From contig NZ_JOJL01000039.1 of assembly GCF_000721705.1 (NCBI RefSeq), positions 124,001 to 188,000 on the forward strand: a stretch of 64,000 nucleotides of DNA. Direction: 5' to 3'. The DNA is from Actinoplanes subtropicus (GTDB taxonomy: Bacteria; Actinomycetota; Actinomycetes; Mycobacteriales; Micromonosporaceae). A program made the translations under genes and the position numbers. This document shows, in pieces, positions 40,453 through 48,750 of the stretch; position 1 is the first letter of the stretch; the number at the start of each line of letters is the position of its first letter. The notes below the pieces were generated by a model, which saw nothing but the letters and a program-made list of their open reading frames with translations, was not told the origin of the DNA and did not search any database.

Positions 40453-41256
40453 GTGCCCGAAAGTGATCCATCCACAGCAACCGAGGTCATCGCCGAACGA
40501 GCACAGGGCAACCCTGAGCCCTCGCCGCCGCTCGGCAACGCCGACGTCAACTGGGACACTTTCGAGTCGGACGACTACTTCAAGCACAACTACGGGCAGC
40601 TGCGCTGGGACGACGCGGAGATCATCCGGATCATCGCGGACTTCTTCGAGCGGAACCAGCCGCGGGAGTTCAGCGAGGCGATCGACGTCGGCACGGGCAC
40701 GAACCTCTACCCCGCGCTCACCCTTCTGCCCTACGCCGCACGGGTGACGATGTACGAGCGGGCCTTCACCAACCGGCAGTGGCTGACCAAGACGCTGGAC
40801 GCTCCGCAGTCGTCCTGGAACGACTTCTGGGAGGCGATCAGCAAGGGCCGGCCGCCCTACGACCGGATCAACAAGCCGTTCAACGTGCTCGCCGATCGGG
40901 CCGAGGTCGTCAAGGGCAACGTCTTCGAGCTCGAGCGCGACCGGTACGACCTCGGCACGATGTTCTTCGTCGCCGAGTCGATCACCACGCGCGACGCCGA
41001 GTTCGCCCGGGCCGCCCGCAAGTTCGTGGTCTCGTTGAAGCCCGGCGCCCCGTTCGCGGCCGCCTTCATGCGCAACTCCTCCGGCTACCTGGTGGGCGGT
41101 CAGTTCTTCCCGGCGTGCTCGATCGACAAGGCCGACGTCGAGGAGGCCCTTGCCCCGGTCGCACAGAGAGTGGAGATTAAGACAGTGGAGAGCAACGACC
41201 TCCGGGACGGCTACTGCGGCATGATGGTCGCGACCGGCCGGCGGAAACTCTCCTAG
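40453..41256 (+). CDS. SCO2525-family SAM-dependent methyltransferase
   Basis: 267 residues. Resembles the NNMT/PNMT-type fold: DYFKHNYGQLRWDDAEIIRIIADFF precedes motif I, AIDVGTGTNLYPALTLL (about 73-89). Later, YDLGTMFFVAESIT and FAAAFMRNSSGYLVGG match the post-motif strands. I identify it as the SCO2525 family because of sequence character and the conserved order with SCO2524-, SCO2523-, SCO2522- and SCO2521-like genes. The methyl acceptor is unknown. GTG 40453 follows GGAGG at 6 bases. It is the first gene of the rightward cluster. Confidence 0.85.
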   Translation: MPESDPSTATEVIAERAQGNPEPSPPLGNADVNWDTFESDDYFKHNYGQLRWDDAEIIRIIADFFERNQPREFSEAIDVGTGTNLYPALTLLPYAARVTMYERAFTNRQWLTKTLDAPQSSWNDFWEAISKGRPPYDRINKPFNVLADRAEVVKGNVFELERDRYDLGTMFFVAESITTRDAEFARAARKFVVSLKPGAPFAAAFMRNSSGYLVGGQFFPACSIDKADVEEALAPVAQRVEIKTVESNDLRDGYCGMMVATGRRKLS

Positions 41257-41309
41257 CACCGGAAGGCCGGAAGGCCTGAGCTGTCAAGCAGACCCACGGA
41301 CGGGTAGCC

Positions 41310-43163
41310 ATGCAGATCAAGCCACGTCAACAGCTCCTCGACATCTGGCGGGCCACGGCCCGGATCTCCTTTCAGGACGAAAAGTGGGTCCCGGGCGGCC
41401 GGGACGGCAGCAACTCCATCAGCGACGCCGAGCAACTGCTGTGCATCATGGCGCCGGCCACGGAGATCCCGCTGTTCCGCCTCGACCAGCCGGACACGGT
41501 CACCGACGACGTGCTGGACGCGCTGCGCCCGCTCGGCGACAACCTCCAGATACCGCAGCGGCTGCTGCGCATCCTGACCGAGTACATCGAGCGCTACACC
41601 GCCGAGGACGGCACGCCGCTGTTCTCCGGGGGCAGCTACTTCCAGTCGTACGTGCCGGGTGAGGAGATCTCGCCCGAGCAGCGCGACCTGGACGTGGTCG
41701 ACTCGTTCTCGATCTCGGTCAACCTGATGCTGGCGATCGTCGGGTTCACCAAGATCTTCCGGCAGGTGGTCACCCGGCCGAAACTGCTCGAGCAGGTGGA
41801 GCTGCTGGAGCGGATGGCGAACCGGCGGTTGTCGGCCGCCATGGCCGGCCTGCTGCGCAGTTTCACGGTCAACGTGTTCACGGCGGACAGCAGCGACGGC
41901 CAGGAACTGATCCGCACGGTCAACCAGGAGCGCCGCCCGACCCACCAGGTGGTCGACGAGCTGCGCGAGGGGCTGCGGCAGATCAACGCCCGGCTGCGCG
42001 ACGACGTCACGATCGGTTCCGGCGCCGCCGAGGGCAGCGAGCTCGACAACCCGAACCGGTTGTTCGAGTGTGGATGGTCGTGGGGCGTGGTCCGCGACGC
42101 CCCGAAGATCGAGACGACCGCCGACGTCGGCGTGCAGCGCGACGGCGTCGCGCAGAACGCGCCGTACCTGTACTTCACGACCGTGGCGCTGGACGCGATC
42201 CAGGCGCTCTCGTCGGAGCGGACCCGTCTGCTCGGCCTGCTCGACACCGAGCAGGCCCGTCTCGCGCAGTCGCTGCAGTTGCGCTTCGAACTGACCCGGT
42301 CGTACTGGGCCACGATCGCCACCTTCGGCTCCGGCCGCTGGCCGCTGGAGGACCTGCCGTGGCGGGCCACCGACGGCCGTGAGGCCGACTACTACAGCCA
42401 GCTGGTCAGCGGCATGGTCCTGCAGAACATGCTGTCCGCCCGCGCGTCCAACGCGAACATGCGCCGGGTCGCCGACGTGCTGGCCGAGCTCGCCAACCGT
42501 GGCCGGCTCACCCGGCGCTCGACCGAACCGGAGACCGCGATCGCGGTGCACTACCCGGGCCTGCACTTCCCGCTGGAGGGCAGCGAGAGCGCCGGCGGCC
42601 CGCGTCTGCAGTGGACGGTCACCGACATGTCGCCCACGCTGTTCCGGCGCACGCTGACCCTCGCCGGGATGAGCACCGACGGCCCGACCCGCAGCAGCCT
42701 GATCGACCTGTCCGACGCCATCTGGCACCACCTGAGCCTGCGGATCATCCGGCACGGCGACGACCACGGCCTGTGGGACTGGCCGGCCGGCGTGTTCACG
42801 TACGTGCGGGAGGGCGTCACCCAGGTCTCCTGGTACTACACCAAGCGGGTGGTCGACTGCCTGGTCACCGCCGCCAACATCATCAACGACCCGCCGCTGC
42901 GCAGCGAGGTGCTGCTGCAGATCGCGAGCGACCTGCTCAACGAGGCCGACCACCTGTACGACCGCGAACTGCTCAACGGCACCACGACGCGCGGCGAGAC
43001 CCTCCGGCTCGAGCTGCAGCGAATCGGCTCGGAGCTGAGCCGGGCCCGCTCGGTCGTGCGCGAGCGGCCCGGTGTCGCGGTGGCCGTCGCCGAGGAGGTG
43101 CTGCGCAAGCTCGACCGGCTTTCCGCCGCCCGGCGGGCCGACAGCGGGATGGGCCCGCAATGA
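41310..43163 (+). CDS. SCO2524-family protein, function unknown
   Basis: 617 residues, largely helical, no signal peptide and no transmembrane helix seen. It begins MQIKPRQQLLDIWRATARISF. Notable segments are FDLTRSYWATIATFGSGRWPLEDLPWR-like (about 325-352) and a long C-terminal helix (ELQRIGSELSRARSVVRERPG). No catalytic motif was found. It is always found, as far as I recall, next to SCO2523- and SCO2525-like genes. Its stop overlaps the next ATG (ATGA), so it is coupled to the P-loop protein. Confidence 0.8.
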   Translation: MQIKPRQQLLDIWRATARISFQDEKWVPGGRDGSNSISDAEQLLCIMAPATEIPLFRLDQPDTVTDDVLDALRPLGDNLQIPQRLLRILTEYIERYTAEDGTPLFSGGSYFQSYVPGEEISPEQRDLDVVDSFSISVNLMLAIVGFTKIFRQVVTRPKLLEQVELLERMANRRLSAAMAGLLRSFTVNVFTADSSDGQELIRTVNQERRPTHQVVDELREGLRQINARLRDDVTIGSGAAEGSELDNPNRLFECGWSWGVVRDAPKIETTADVGVQRDGVAQNAPYLYFTTVALDAIQALSSERTRLLGLLDTEQARLAQSLQLRFELTRSYWATIATFGSGRWPLEDLPWRATDGREADYYSQLVSGMVLQNMLSARASNANMRRVADVLAELANRGRLTRRSTEPETAIAVHYPGLHFPLEGSESAGGPRLQWTVTDMSPTLFRRTLTLAGMSTDGPTRSSLIDLSDAIWHHLSLRIIRHGDDHGLWDWPAGVFTYVREGVTQVSWYYTKRVVDCLVTAANIINDPPLRSEVLLQIASDLLNEADHLYDRELLNGTTTRGETLRLELQRIGSELSRARSVVRERPGVAVAVAEEVLRKLDRLSAARRADSGMGPQ

Positions 43164-44074
43164 TCATCTTCGCGACCAGCGACAAGGGTGGCACCGGCCG
43201 GTCCGTGACCAGCAGCAATCTGGCGTATCGGCACGCGCTGCAGAGCAATGACGCCGTCTACCTCGACTTCGACTTCGGCTCGCCGACCGCCGGGGCGATC
43301 TTCGACCTGTCCGACGCCCAGGCCGGGGCGGACAGCAACGGCCTGCACAGCTATCTGGTGGACGGCGCTCCCCCGCGCCGGATCAACGTGTGGGCCGAGA
43401 CCCAGCGGGAGGCCCTGCGCAACCGGCCGGCCGGCACCGGCCGGCTCACCCTGCTGCCCGGCGACCGGGGCCGCGGCGAGTTCGTCTCCTCGCCGTCTAT
43501 CGTGGAGCGCTGCGCCGACCTCCTGGTCCGGGTCGACGAGGAGTACGACCTGGTTCTGGTCGACCTGAGTGCCGGCCGGTCGTACGCCACCGAGATCGTG
43601 CTGGCCGCGACCGCCCGGCCCGAGCTGCGCGAGGCCGCGTTCCGCTGGGTGGTGTTCCACCGCTGGACCCGGCAGCACATCGTGGCCGCGGGCAGCCTCG
43701 TGCACGGCGCCCAGGGCATCCTGGAGACCGGCGCGCAGCACGGGCACGACCCCACTCAGCTGCGTGAGCGGATCGGCTTCGTCCGCACCGCGGTCCTCGA
43801 CCCGGCCGCGCCCGGCCAGAACGGCCTGCGCCCCGAGCAGCTGGCCTGGCTCGACGTGTGCAACACCCGGCTGCAGGATCTCGCCGGCCGGCACGGGGTG
43901 GGCCGGGTGCGCCTGCTCGGTGAGGTGCCGCTCGACCCGGTGCTGCAGTGGCAGGAGCAGCTGCTCACCAACGACGACGTCTGGCTGCACCGCACCGCGA
44001 ACGAGCGTACCGTCAACGCCTTCGAGGACCTGGTCAAGAAACTCGTGGACGAGAACGACTGGGTGGGGCTGTGA
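43160..44074 (+). CDS. SCO2523-family variant P-loop protein (ParA/MinD-like)
   Basis: 304 residues. The deviant Walker A is ATSDKGGTGRSVTSSN (signature Lys 9; the usual second Lys is replaced by Arg 14), as in the SCO2523 'variant P-loop' family. An LDFDFGSPTAG segment (about 34-44) equals the ParA Walker A' region, and YDLVLVDLSAG (about 128-138) Walker B. ParA/MinD relatives form nucleotide-dependent dimers that position cargo; the Arg change may alter ATP hydrolysis. Coupled on both sides (ATGA before, GTGA after). Confidence 0.87.
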   Translation: MIIFATSDKGGTGRSVTSSNLAYRHALQSNDAVYLDFDFGSPTAGAIFDLSDAQAGADSNGLHSYLVDGAPPRRINVWAETQREALRNRPAGTGRLTLLPGDRGRGEFVSSPSIVERCADLLVRVDEEYDLVLVDLSAGRSYATEIVLAATARPELREAAFRWVVFHRWTRQHIVAAGSLVHGAQGILETGAQHGHDPTQLRERIGFVRTAVLDPAAPGQNGLRPEQLAWLDVCNTRLQDLAGRHGVGRVRLLGEVPLDPVLQWQEQLLTNDDVWLHRTANERTVNAFEDLVKKLVDENDWVGL

Positions 44075-45015
44075 CCACCGCGGACGACCTGTTCGTCGAG
44101 GCGAGCGCGGTGCCGGTGGTCCGCTCGGTGGCGCTCTCGCACCTGTCGATCGAGCTGGGCCACCTCTACATGGACGACTTCCGGCTCGGCCCCGAGCGGC
44201 TGCGCGAGCAGTTCCGCCGGGTCGCGCCGTGGGCCCACGCCGCCGCCGGCCAGGTCCCCTCGAGCCGCCCCCGGGTCAGCACGTGCTTCCTCATCGACGA
44301 CTACTTCACCCGGTTCTCCACGCCGCGGGAGGTGGTCGCCGCGCTGGTCGACGCGGCCGGCTCGGCGGGCCTGACGATCGACTACGTGGCACGCGAGTCC
44401 GGCTGCGCGCGGGCCGGCGGGGTCGACGTGGCCGCGGTGGTGCGGGAGCATCTCGTACACGAGCCGGCCGAGGGGGTCAACGGCGGCCGTCCACCGGCGA
44501 CCGAGACCGGCTGGCTGACCAACGGCGAGCGCTCACCGTCCGCGGCCGCCGGCGCCATGGCCGCGCCGAGGCCCTGGCAGCCGCCGCGGCAGAGCGCGGT
44601 GCAGAACCATTCGATCTTCGTGGACATCGAGCTGTGGAGCGAGACCGCCGGCGGCCTGCTGTGGTCGTGCCCGTTCCTGGCCGCGGTCTGGCAGCTGCAG
44701 CGGCTCGGCCTGCTGCGGCACCTGGGCGAGCCGATCGCCGAGCCGGAGCCGGCCACCCCCGGGACGCTGCCGGAGAGCTGGGACGACATGCCGGCGATCG
44801 TGCAGCTCAACCCGGCGGCCACGCCGCTGCGGGCGTACCGGACCTTCACCGCGCTGGACGGCCGGTTCCTGCCGATCGAGCTGGCCGTGCGGACCATCCT
44901 GGGCCAGGTCTGGATCGACCCGGCGGTCGACGCGCAGGTGCGCGAGCGGGCCCTCGCCGAACGCCAGCCGCTGCCGGCCGAGCCGGTCGGCCGGATCGGT
45001 TACGCGTTCATCTGA
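44071..45015 (+). CDS. SCO2522-family protein, function unknown
   Basis: 314 residues from GTG 44071, which overlaps the P-loop gene stop. Motifs seen: LSIELGHLYMDDF (about 23-35), STCFLIDDYFTRFSTPREVV (about 70-89), YVARESGCAR and SIFVDIELWSETAGGLLWSCPFLAAVWQLQRLGLL (about 185-220). The acidic DDYF patch could be functional, but no known enzyme signature is present. It is the last rightward gene of the cluster; its end overlaps the membrane-protein gene end by 16 bp. Confidence 0.8.
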   Translation: MTTADDLFVEASAVPVVRSVALSHLSIELGHLYMDDFRLGPERLREQFRRVAPWAHAAAGQVPSSRPRVSTCFLIDDYFTRFSTPREVVAALVDAAGSAGLTIDYVARESGCARAGGVDVAAVVREHLVHEPAEGVNGGRPPATETGWLTNGERSPSAAAGAMAAPRPWQPPRQSAVQNHSIFVDIELWSETAGGLLWSCPFLAAVWQLQRLGLLRHLGEPIAEPEPATPGTLPESWDDMPAIVQLNPAATPLRAYRTFTALDGRFLPIELAVRTILGQVWIDPAVDAQVRERALAERQPLPAEPVGRIGYAFI

Positions 45016-45998
45016 CCGTCCCGGGCGGGCGCGTTCGCGTCCAGCTCGCGGGCCAGCTCCCAGAGCTCCCGGAACAGCCGCGAGTGCTCCTTGACCCGGT
45101 CGTTGTTGAGCACCAGCCGGGTCTCCGCGATCTGGGCCACCTGCGGGTCGGCCGGGGTCGGCGTCGTCTCGTACGCGAGGATGTCGTCGAACAGGATCAG
45201 ATCGCGCACCTGGACCCGCAACGGCGGCGGCACGTCGAGCCGGTCCAGCAGCCGCACGTCGATCCGCATCCCACGCTGTTCGTGGTAGGCCTGCCGCAGG
45301 TACGGGTCGTCGGCCATGCTCGGCTTGTCCAGCAGGAAGATCCGCCGGACCCGCTTGCCGTCGGCCGCCGCCAGGCGCTGGGCGTCCAGGTAGCGCTGGC
45401 CGATCTCGCTGCTCCACAGGTCGTGGTCGACCGCGCCCAGGCTGATCGCGTCGATGCTGACGGTGGCGTTGCGGGTCAGGCCGAGCAGCCAGTCGCGGTC
45501 CTCGCCGTCGTACGTCGCGGTGCCGCCCTCGGCGATCTGCTTGAGGAAGTCCGACGTCTCCTTGATCTTGGCCTGGACGAACTGGTAGACGATCGGCGGC
45601 GAGGTCGGCGAGATCCGGGTCGAGTTGCGGACCAGCTGGGTGATCAGGTCGGTCTGCAGCGCCGACCGCTCGATCAGGCCGAACAGCTCGGTGGCCTCGC
45701 TGATCTCGTCGAACGCCTCGCCGATCATCCGCTTGAGGTCGGCCATGCCGTCCTTCTCCAGCTGCTCCACCGCGGCCAGCCGATTTTCGAAGTCCACGAG
45801 AAATCGCACCATCAGCGCGAAACCGCCGATGAGGACGGACAGCAGGATGCAGATCGCCGGCGACTGGTTCAGCCCGTTGGTGATCAGGAAGGTGAGGCCA
45901 CCGCTGACCACGGTCAGCGCCGCGGTCCGGATGACAGTCGAGCTGTCCCATACCCGCTGCGGTCGCCGATCCATGCCCACGGCGGCGTCGCCGCTCAC
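45000..45998 (-). CDS. Two-helix membrane protein in the SCO252x cluster
   Basis: 332 residues. Two adjacent transmembrane helices (about 25-40 and 46-64) are followed by a coiled segment (NRLAAVEQLEKDGMADLKRMIGEAFDEISEATELF) and a C-terminal alpha/beta domain with SIDAISLGAVDHDLW, YLDAQRLAAADGKRVRRIFLLD and MRIDVRLLD. That domain recalls phospholipase-D-like or nucleotide-handling sensors, but no HKD motif is seen. The GTG start overlaps the SCO2521-like stop (GTGA), so the two are co-translated. It could anchor the system at the membrane (inference). Confidence 0.75.
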   Translation of the reverse strand: MSGDAAVGMDRRPQRVWDSSTVIRTAALTVVSGGLTFLITNGLNQSPAICILLSVLIGGFALMVRFLVDFENRLAAVEQLEKDGMADLKRMIGEAFDEISEATELFGLIERSALQTDLITQLVRNSTRISPTSPPIVYQFVQAKIKETSDFLKQIAEGGTATYDGEDRDWLLGLTRNATVSIDAISLGAVDHDLWSSEIGQRYLDAQRLAAADGKRVRRIFLLDKPSMADDPYLRQAYHEQRGMRIDVRLLDRLDVPPPLRVQVRDLILFDDILAYETTPTPADPQVAQIAETRLVLNNDRVKEHSRLFRELWELARELDANAPARDGQMNA

Positions 45999-46933
45999 TG
46001 CCGGATCGCCGCGGAGAGCGCCGCAACGGCCCCGGCGGACAGCTGGTCGCGTATCCGGTAGACGAGCAGGTTCCACTGCCGGCTGAGGCCGACGCGGTTC
46101 TCCAGCACCGACCAGAGCGCGCGGGCGAGGTCGTCGTCGGTCGTCCTCGGCAGCCACAGGTGCAGCAGGTAGTCGATGGCCGGCAGCAGCCGGCGGATCA
46201 CCTCGTCGCGCGGGAGCACGCCGATCGCGGCCTTGCGCACCTCCTCGAGCAGCACGGTCAGCAGCCAGTCGTGCAGCGCGATGTCCTCGGCGACGACGGC
46301 CACCCGGCGAGCGGCCACTTCGGACACGGTGAAGCTGAGCACCCGCAGGTCCTCGCCGTACGTGGCGAAGTGGACCTCGCAAGGGCTGGGGTCGCACGGC
46401 TCGACCAGGGCCGTCCAGCGCAGCCTGGTACGGGCGGCGCGCAGGCCCGGGCGGCCGCCGGCCCGGTGGTTGCGCTGCACCCGGTCGGCCGCCTGCCCGG
46501 CGATGCCGCCCAGGTCGAGCGCGTCGGCGTCGCGGACCGGCGCCGCGAACGCGTCGGCCAGCTCCTTCCACCGGGTACGCCCGACGCTCTCGATCACCCC
46601 GGGCCGGGTCATGTAGTACGACCAGGGCTGCCGCGCGCTCTGCTCGGCGCGGCGGATCGTCGCGTACGCGGACCCCTGGACCACGTGACCGTCCAGAATG
46701 GCGGCTCGCTGCCAGGCCGTGCCGATGCCGCGAGGCCGGCGGTTCGGCCCGGACGCGCCGATCGGGCAGTCCACCCCGACCGGCTTGTCGGGGGCCCGCA
46801 CGTAGGACCGCGGGCGCTCGGAGACCAGCACCGCCTCGCCGGTCACCAGGTCGACCAGGCGGGCGGCGACATCGCCGGTCACCGGGCCACCCCCGCGAAG
46901 CACGCCGGTCTGCACCTCACCAGCGATGAGCAC
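45995..46933 (-). CDS. SCO2521-family protein, function unknown
   Basis: 312 residues. It starts MLIAGEVQTGVL and shows VDLVTGEAVLVSERPRSYV, GTAWQRAAILDGHVVQGSAYATIRRAEQSARQPWSYYMTRPG and a helical C-terminus with WLLTVLLEEVRKAAIGVLPRDEVIRRLLPAIDYLLHLWLP. No catalytic signature was recognised. It opens the leftward arm of the cluster. GTG 46933 follows GGGGG. Confidence 0.8.
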   Translation of the reverse strand: MLIAGEVQTGVLRGGGPVTGDVAARLVDLVTGEAVLVSERPRSYVRAPDKPVGVDCPIGASGPNRRPRGIGTAWQRAAILDGHVVQGSAYATIRRAEQSARQPWSYYMTRPGVIESVGRTRWKELADAFAAPVRDADALDLGGIAGQAADRVQRNHRAGGRPGLRAARTRLRWTALVEPCDPSPCEVHFATYGEDLRVLSFTVSEVAARRVAVVAEDIALHDWLLTVLLEEVRKAAIGVLPRDEVIRRLLPAIDYLLHLWLPRTTDDDLARALWSVLENRVGLSRQWNLLVYRIRDQLSAGAVAALSAAIRQ

Positions 46934-47226
46934 GTCAAGGCCCCCTATCCTCGACGGCGGGGACCCGGGAAGGAGCGATGGACGCGGCACGATCAGCGAT
47001 GACCTTGACTTCCCGACGGCACGTCCCCGGCCGCACGACGTCAGCCGTTCGATTGGAACCCAAAGGTCCGCGGAATGCAACCCTGTGTGACTGCGCGGAA
47101 ACTTCGGGTCATAGTTCCTACCATCCAAACGGGATAACGGACAAGCATGTGACGCCATTGTCTTCAGTCGCCGTAGTTTTCTTCCCGGCCCTATGATCAT
47201 CCATCGACCGTCGTTAGCGTCGTAGC
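46934..47226. promoter_or_regulatory. Divergent promoter region upstream of SCO2521-like and D-amino-acid oxidase genes
   Basis: 293 bp. An ORF of 72 codons at 46978 has a fine ribosome site (GGAAGGAG) but no codon bias, so it is not called as a gene. TATGAT at 47192 could be a -10 for the oxidase; no matching -35 was found. Confidence 0.4.
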
Positions 47227-48195
47227 GTGGCCCAAATCCGTCCCCACGCGCTGATCATCGGCGCCGGCGTCTCCGGCCTGACCACGGCCGTGCGCCTGGC
47301 CGAGGAGAACGTGCGCGTCCGCGTCCGCGCCGAGAAGGACCCGGGCCATACGAACTCGGCCGCCGCCGGGGCGATCTGGGACCCGATCTACGCCAACCAT
47401 CCGAAGGTCGGGGCGTGGGCCGCCCGCAGCTACGAGGTCTTCCGACGGATGGCGGAGGAGGACTTCCCCGGGGTGCGGCTGGTCGACGGCGTGGAGGCGT
47501 CGCGCGAGCCGATCACGTCGCCGGACTGGGCGCGGGGGCTGCCCGGGTTCCGCGAGTGCACGCCCGACGAGCTGCCCGCCGGCTTCGCACACGGGTGGCA
47601 CTACACGGCGCCGATCATCGACATGCCGCCGTACCTCGCGGCGCTCGAGGCGATGGTCCGGGCGCCCGGCGGCGACCTGCGCTTCGGCAGCCGGCTGTCG
47701 TCGCTCGAGGAGGGCTTCGCCGACGCCGACATCGTGATCAACTGCAGCGGCGCCGGCGCCCGGGAGCTGGTGCCCGATCCCGAGGTGCGCCCGATCCGCG
47801 GGCAGCTGGTGGCGATCGACAACCCGGGGCACGCCGAGTTCTTCGCCGAGCACACCGTGGAGCTCGGCGAGATGATCTACCTGCTGCCGCAGGGCGACAC
47901 GCTCCTGCTGGGCGGCAGCGCCGAGGAGGGCATCGCCGATCCCGAGCCGGACCCGCGGGTGGCCGACGAGATCGTGAAACGCTGCGGCGACATCTTCCCC
48001 GAGATCCGGAACGCGCCGATCCTCGGCAACCGGGGTGGCATCCGCCCGTCGCGCTCGATGATCCGCCTGGAGCACGAGGACCGCGGCGACCGGCACATCG
48101 TGCACAACTACGGGCACAGCGGCGCCGGGGTGAGCCTCTCCTGGGGCTGCGCCGACGACGTCACGGCGATCGTGCTGGGCCTACTCGGGCGGTGA
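47227..48195 (+). CDS. D-amino-acid oxidase (FAD-dependent)
   Basis: 322 residues. FAD-binding GxGxxG is in ALIIGAGVSGLTTAVRLAEE; the DAAO signatures SAAAGAIWDP (about 44-53), VINCSGAGARELV (about 168-180), RPIRGQLVAID and GGIRPSRSMIRLE, and the C-terminal HNYGHSGAGVSLSWGCA, are all present. It oxidises D-amino acids to 2-oxo acids with H2O2 release, perhaps using peptidoglycan-derived D-Ala or D-Glu. GTG 47227 is the start. Its last bases overlap the end of the next gene on the other strand. Confidence 0.93.
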   Translation: MAQIRPHALIIGAGVSGLTTAVRLAEENVRVRVRAEKDPGHTNSAAAGAIWDPIYANHPKVGAWAARSYEVFRRMAEEDFPGVRLVDGVEASREPITSPDWARGLPGFRECTPDELPAGFAHGWHYTAPIIDMPPYLAALEAMVRAPGGDLRFGSRLSSLEEGFADADIVINCSGAGARELVPDPEVRPIRGQLVAIDNPGHAEFFAEHTVELGEMIYLLPQGDTLLLGGSAEEGIADPEPDPRVADEIVKRCGDIFPEIRNAPILGNRGGIRPSRSMIRLEHEDRGDRHIVHNYGHSGAGVSLSWGCADDVTAIVLGLLGR

Positions 48196-48714
48196 CGCCA
48201 CCGGGAAGAGGATCGGGCTGAGCAGGTGCGGGCGGCGGCCCTCCCCCGGGCCGTTCCCGAGCACCGGGAGGATCGCCTCGCGCAGGCCGGCGATCAGCTT
48301 CGCCCGCTCGTCCTCGGTCAGCCAGATCGCGTGCTGCCGGTAGCCGACCAGGTCGGCCGCCGGGTCCGGGTCGCCGTCCAGATAGGAGCCGAACTCGGCC
48401 AGCAGCACGGCCATCGCGGTGGCGAACACCCGCCGGTGGTCGTCGACCGTCGCCGACGCCGCCTCCTCCGCGGAGATGACCGCCCGCTCGGGCCGCAGCC
48501 GGTAGCTGCGCTCGACGAAGCCGCGCACCCGCTGCTCCCCCGCCACCTCGAGGATGCCGGCGTCGGTGAGCGTTCCCACGTGCCGGTAGACGGTGGCCTG
48601 CGAGACGTCGGGCAGGCGGGCGCACAGCTCGGCCGTCGTCACGGTCCGGCGGCCCGAAAGAGCATGCACGATCCGCAGCCGTACGGGATGAAGGAGAAGC
48701 TCGACCGGGTCCAT
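48181..48714 (-). CDS. ArsR-like winged-helix transcriptional regulator
   Basis: 177 residues. The N-terminal winged helix reads MDPVELLLHPVRLRIVHALSGRRTVTTAELCARLPDVSQATVYRHVGTLTDAGILEV, typical of HTH_20/ArsR-type regulators of actinobacteria. The C-terminal half (YLDGDPDPAADLVGYRQHAIWLTEDERAKLIAGLREAI) is a ligand or dimer domain. It is divergent from an alpha/beta hydrolase whose start region carries two TGTTCGCA direct repeats, a likely binding site. Confidence 0.85.
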   Translation of the reverse strand: MDPVELLLHPVRLRIVHALSGRRTVTTAELCARLPDVSQATVYRHVGTLTDAGILEVAGEQRVRGFVERSYRLRPERAVISAEEAASATVDDHRRVFATAMAVLLAEFGSYLDGDPDPAADLVGYRQHAIWLTEDERAKLIAGLREAILPVLGNGPGEGRRPHLLSPILFPVASPPE

Positions 48715-48720
48715 TCCCCT

Positions 48721-48747
48721 ATGTTCGCACACCTGATAATGTTCGCA
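48721..48747. promoter_or_regulatory. Twin ATGTTCGCA direct repeats between the regulator and hydrolase genes
   Basis: ATGTTCGCA occurs at 48721 and 48739, 18 bp apart, immediately upstream of both divergent starts. Probable operator for the winged-helix regulator; both copies also contain in-frame ATG codons, which makes the hydrolase start uncertain. Confidence 0.5.
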
Positions 48748-48750
48748 GCC

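Noticed and set aside
46978..47196. 72-codon ORF with a good ribosome site in the divergent gap
   Set aside because: No third-position GC bias, no domain, and it occupies the promoter area of two genes.
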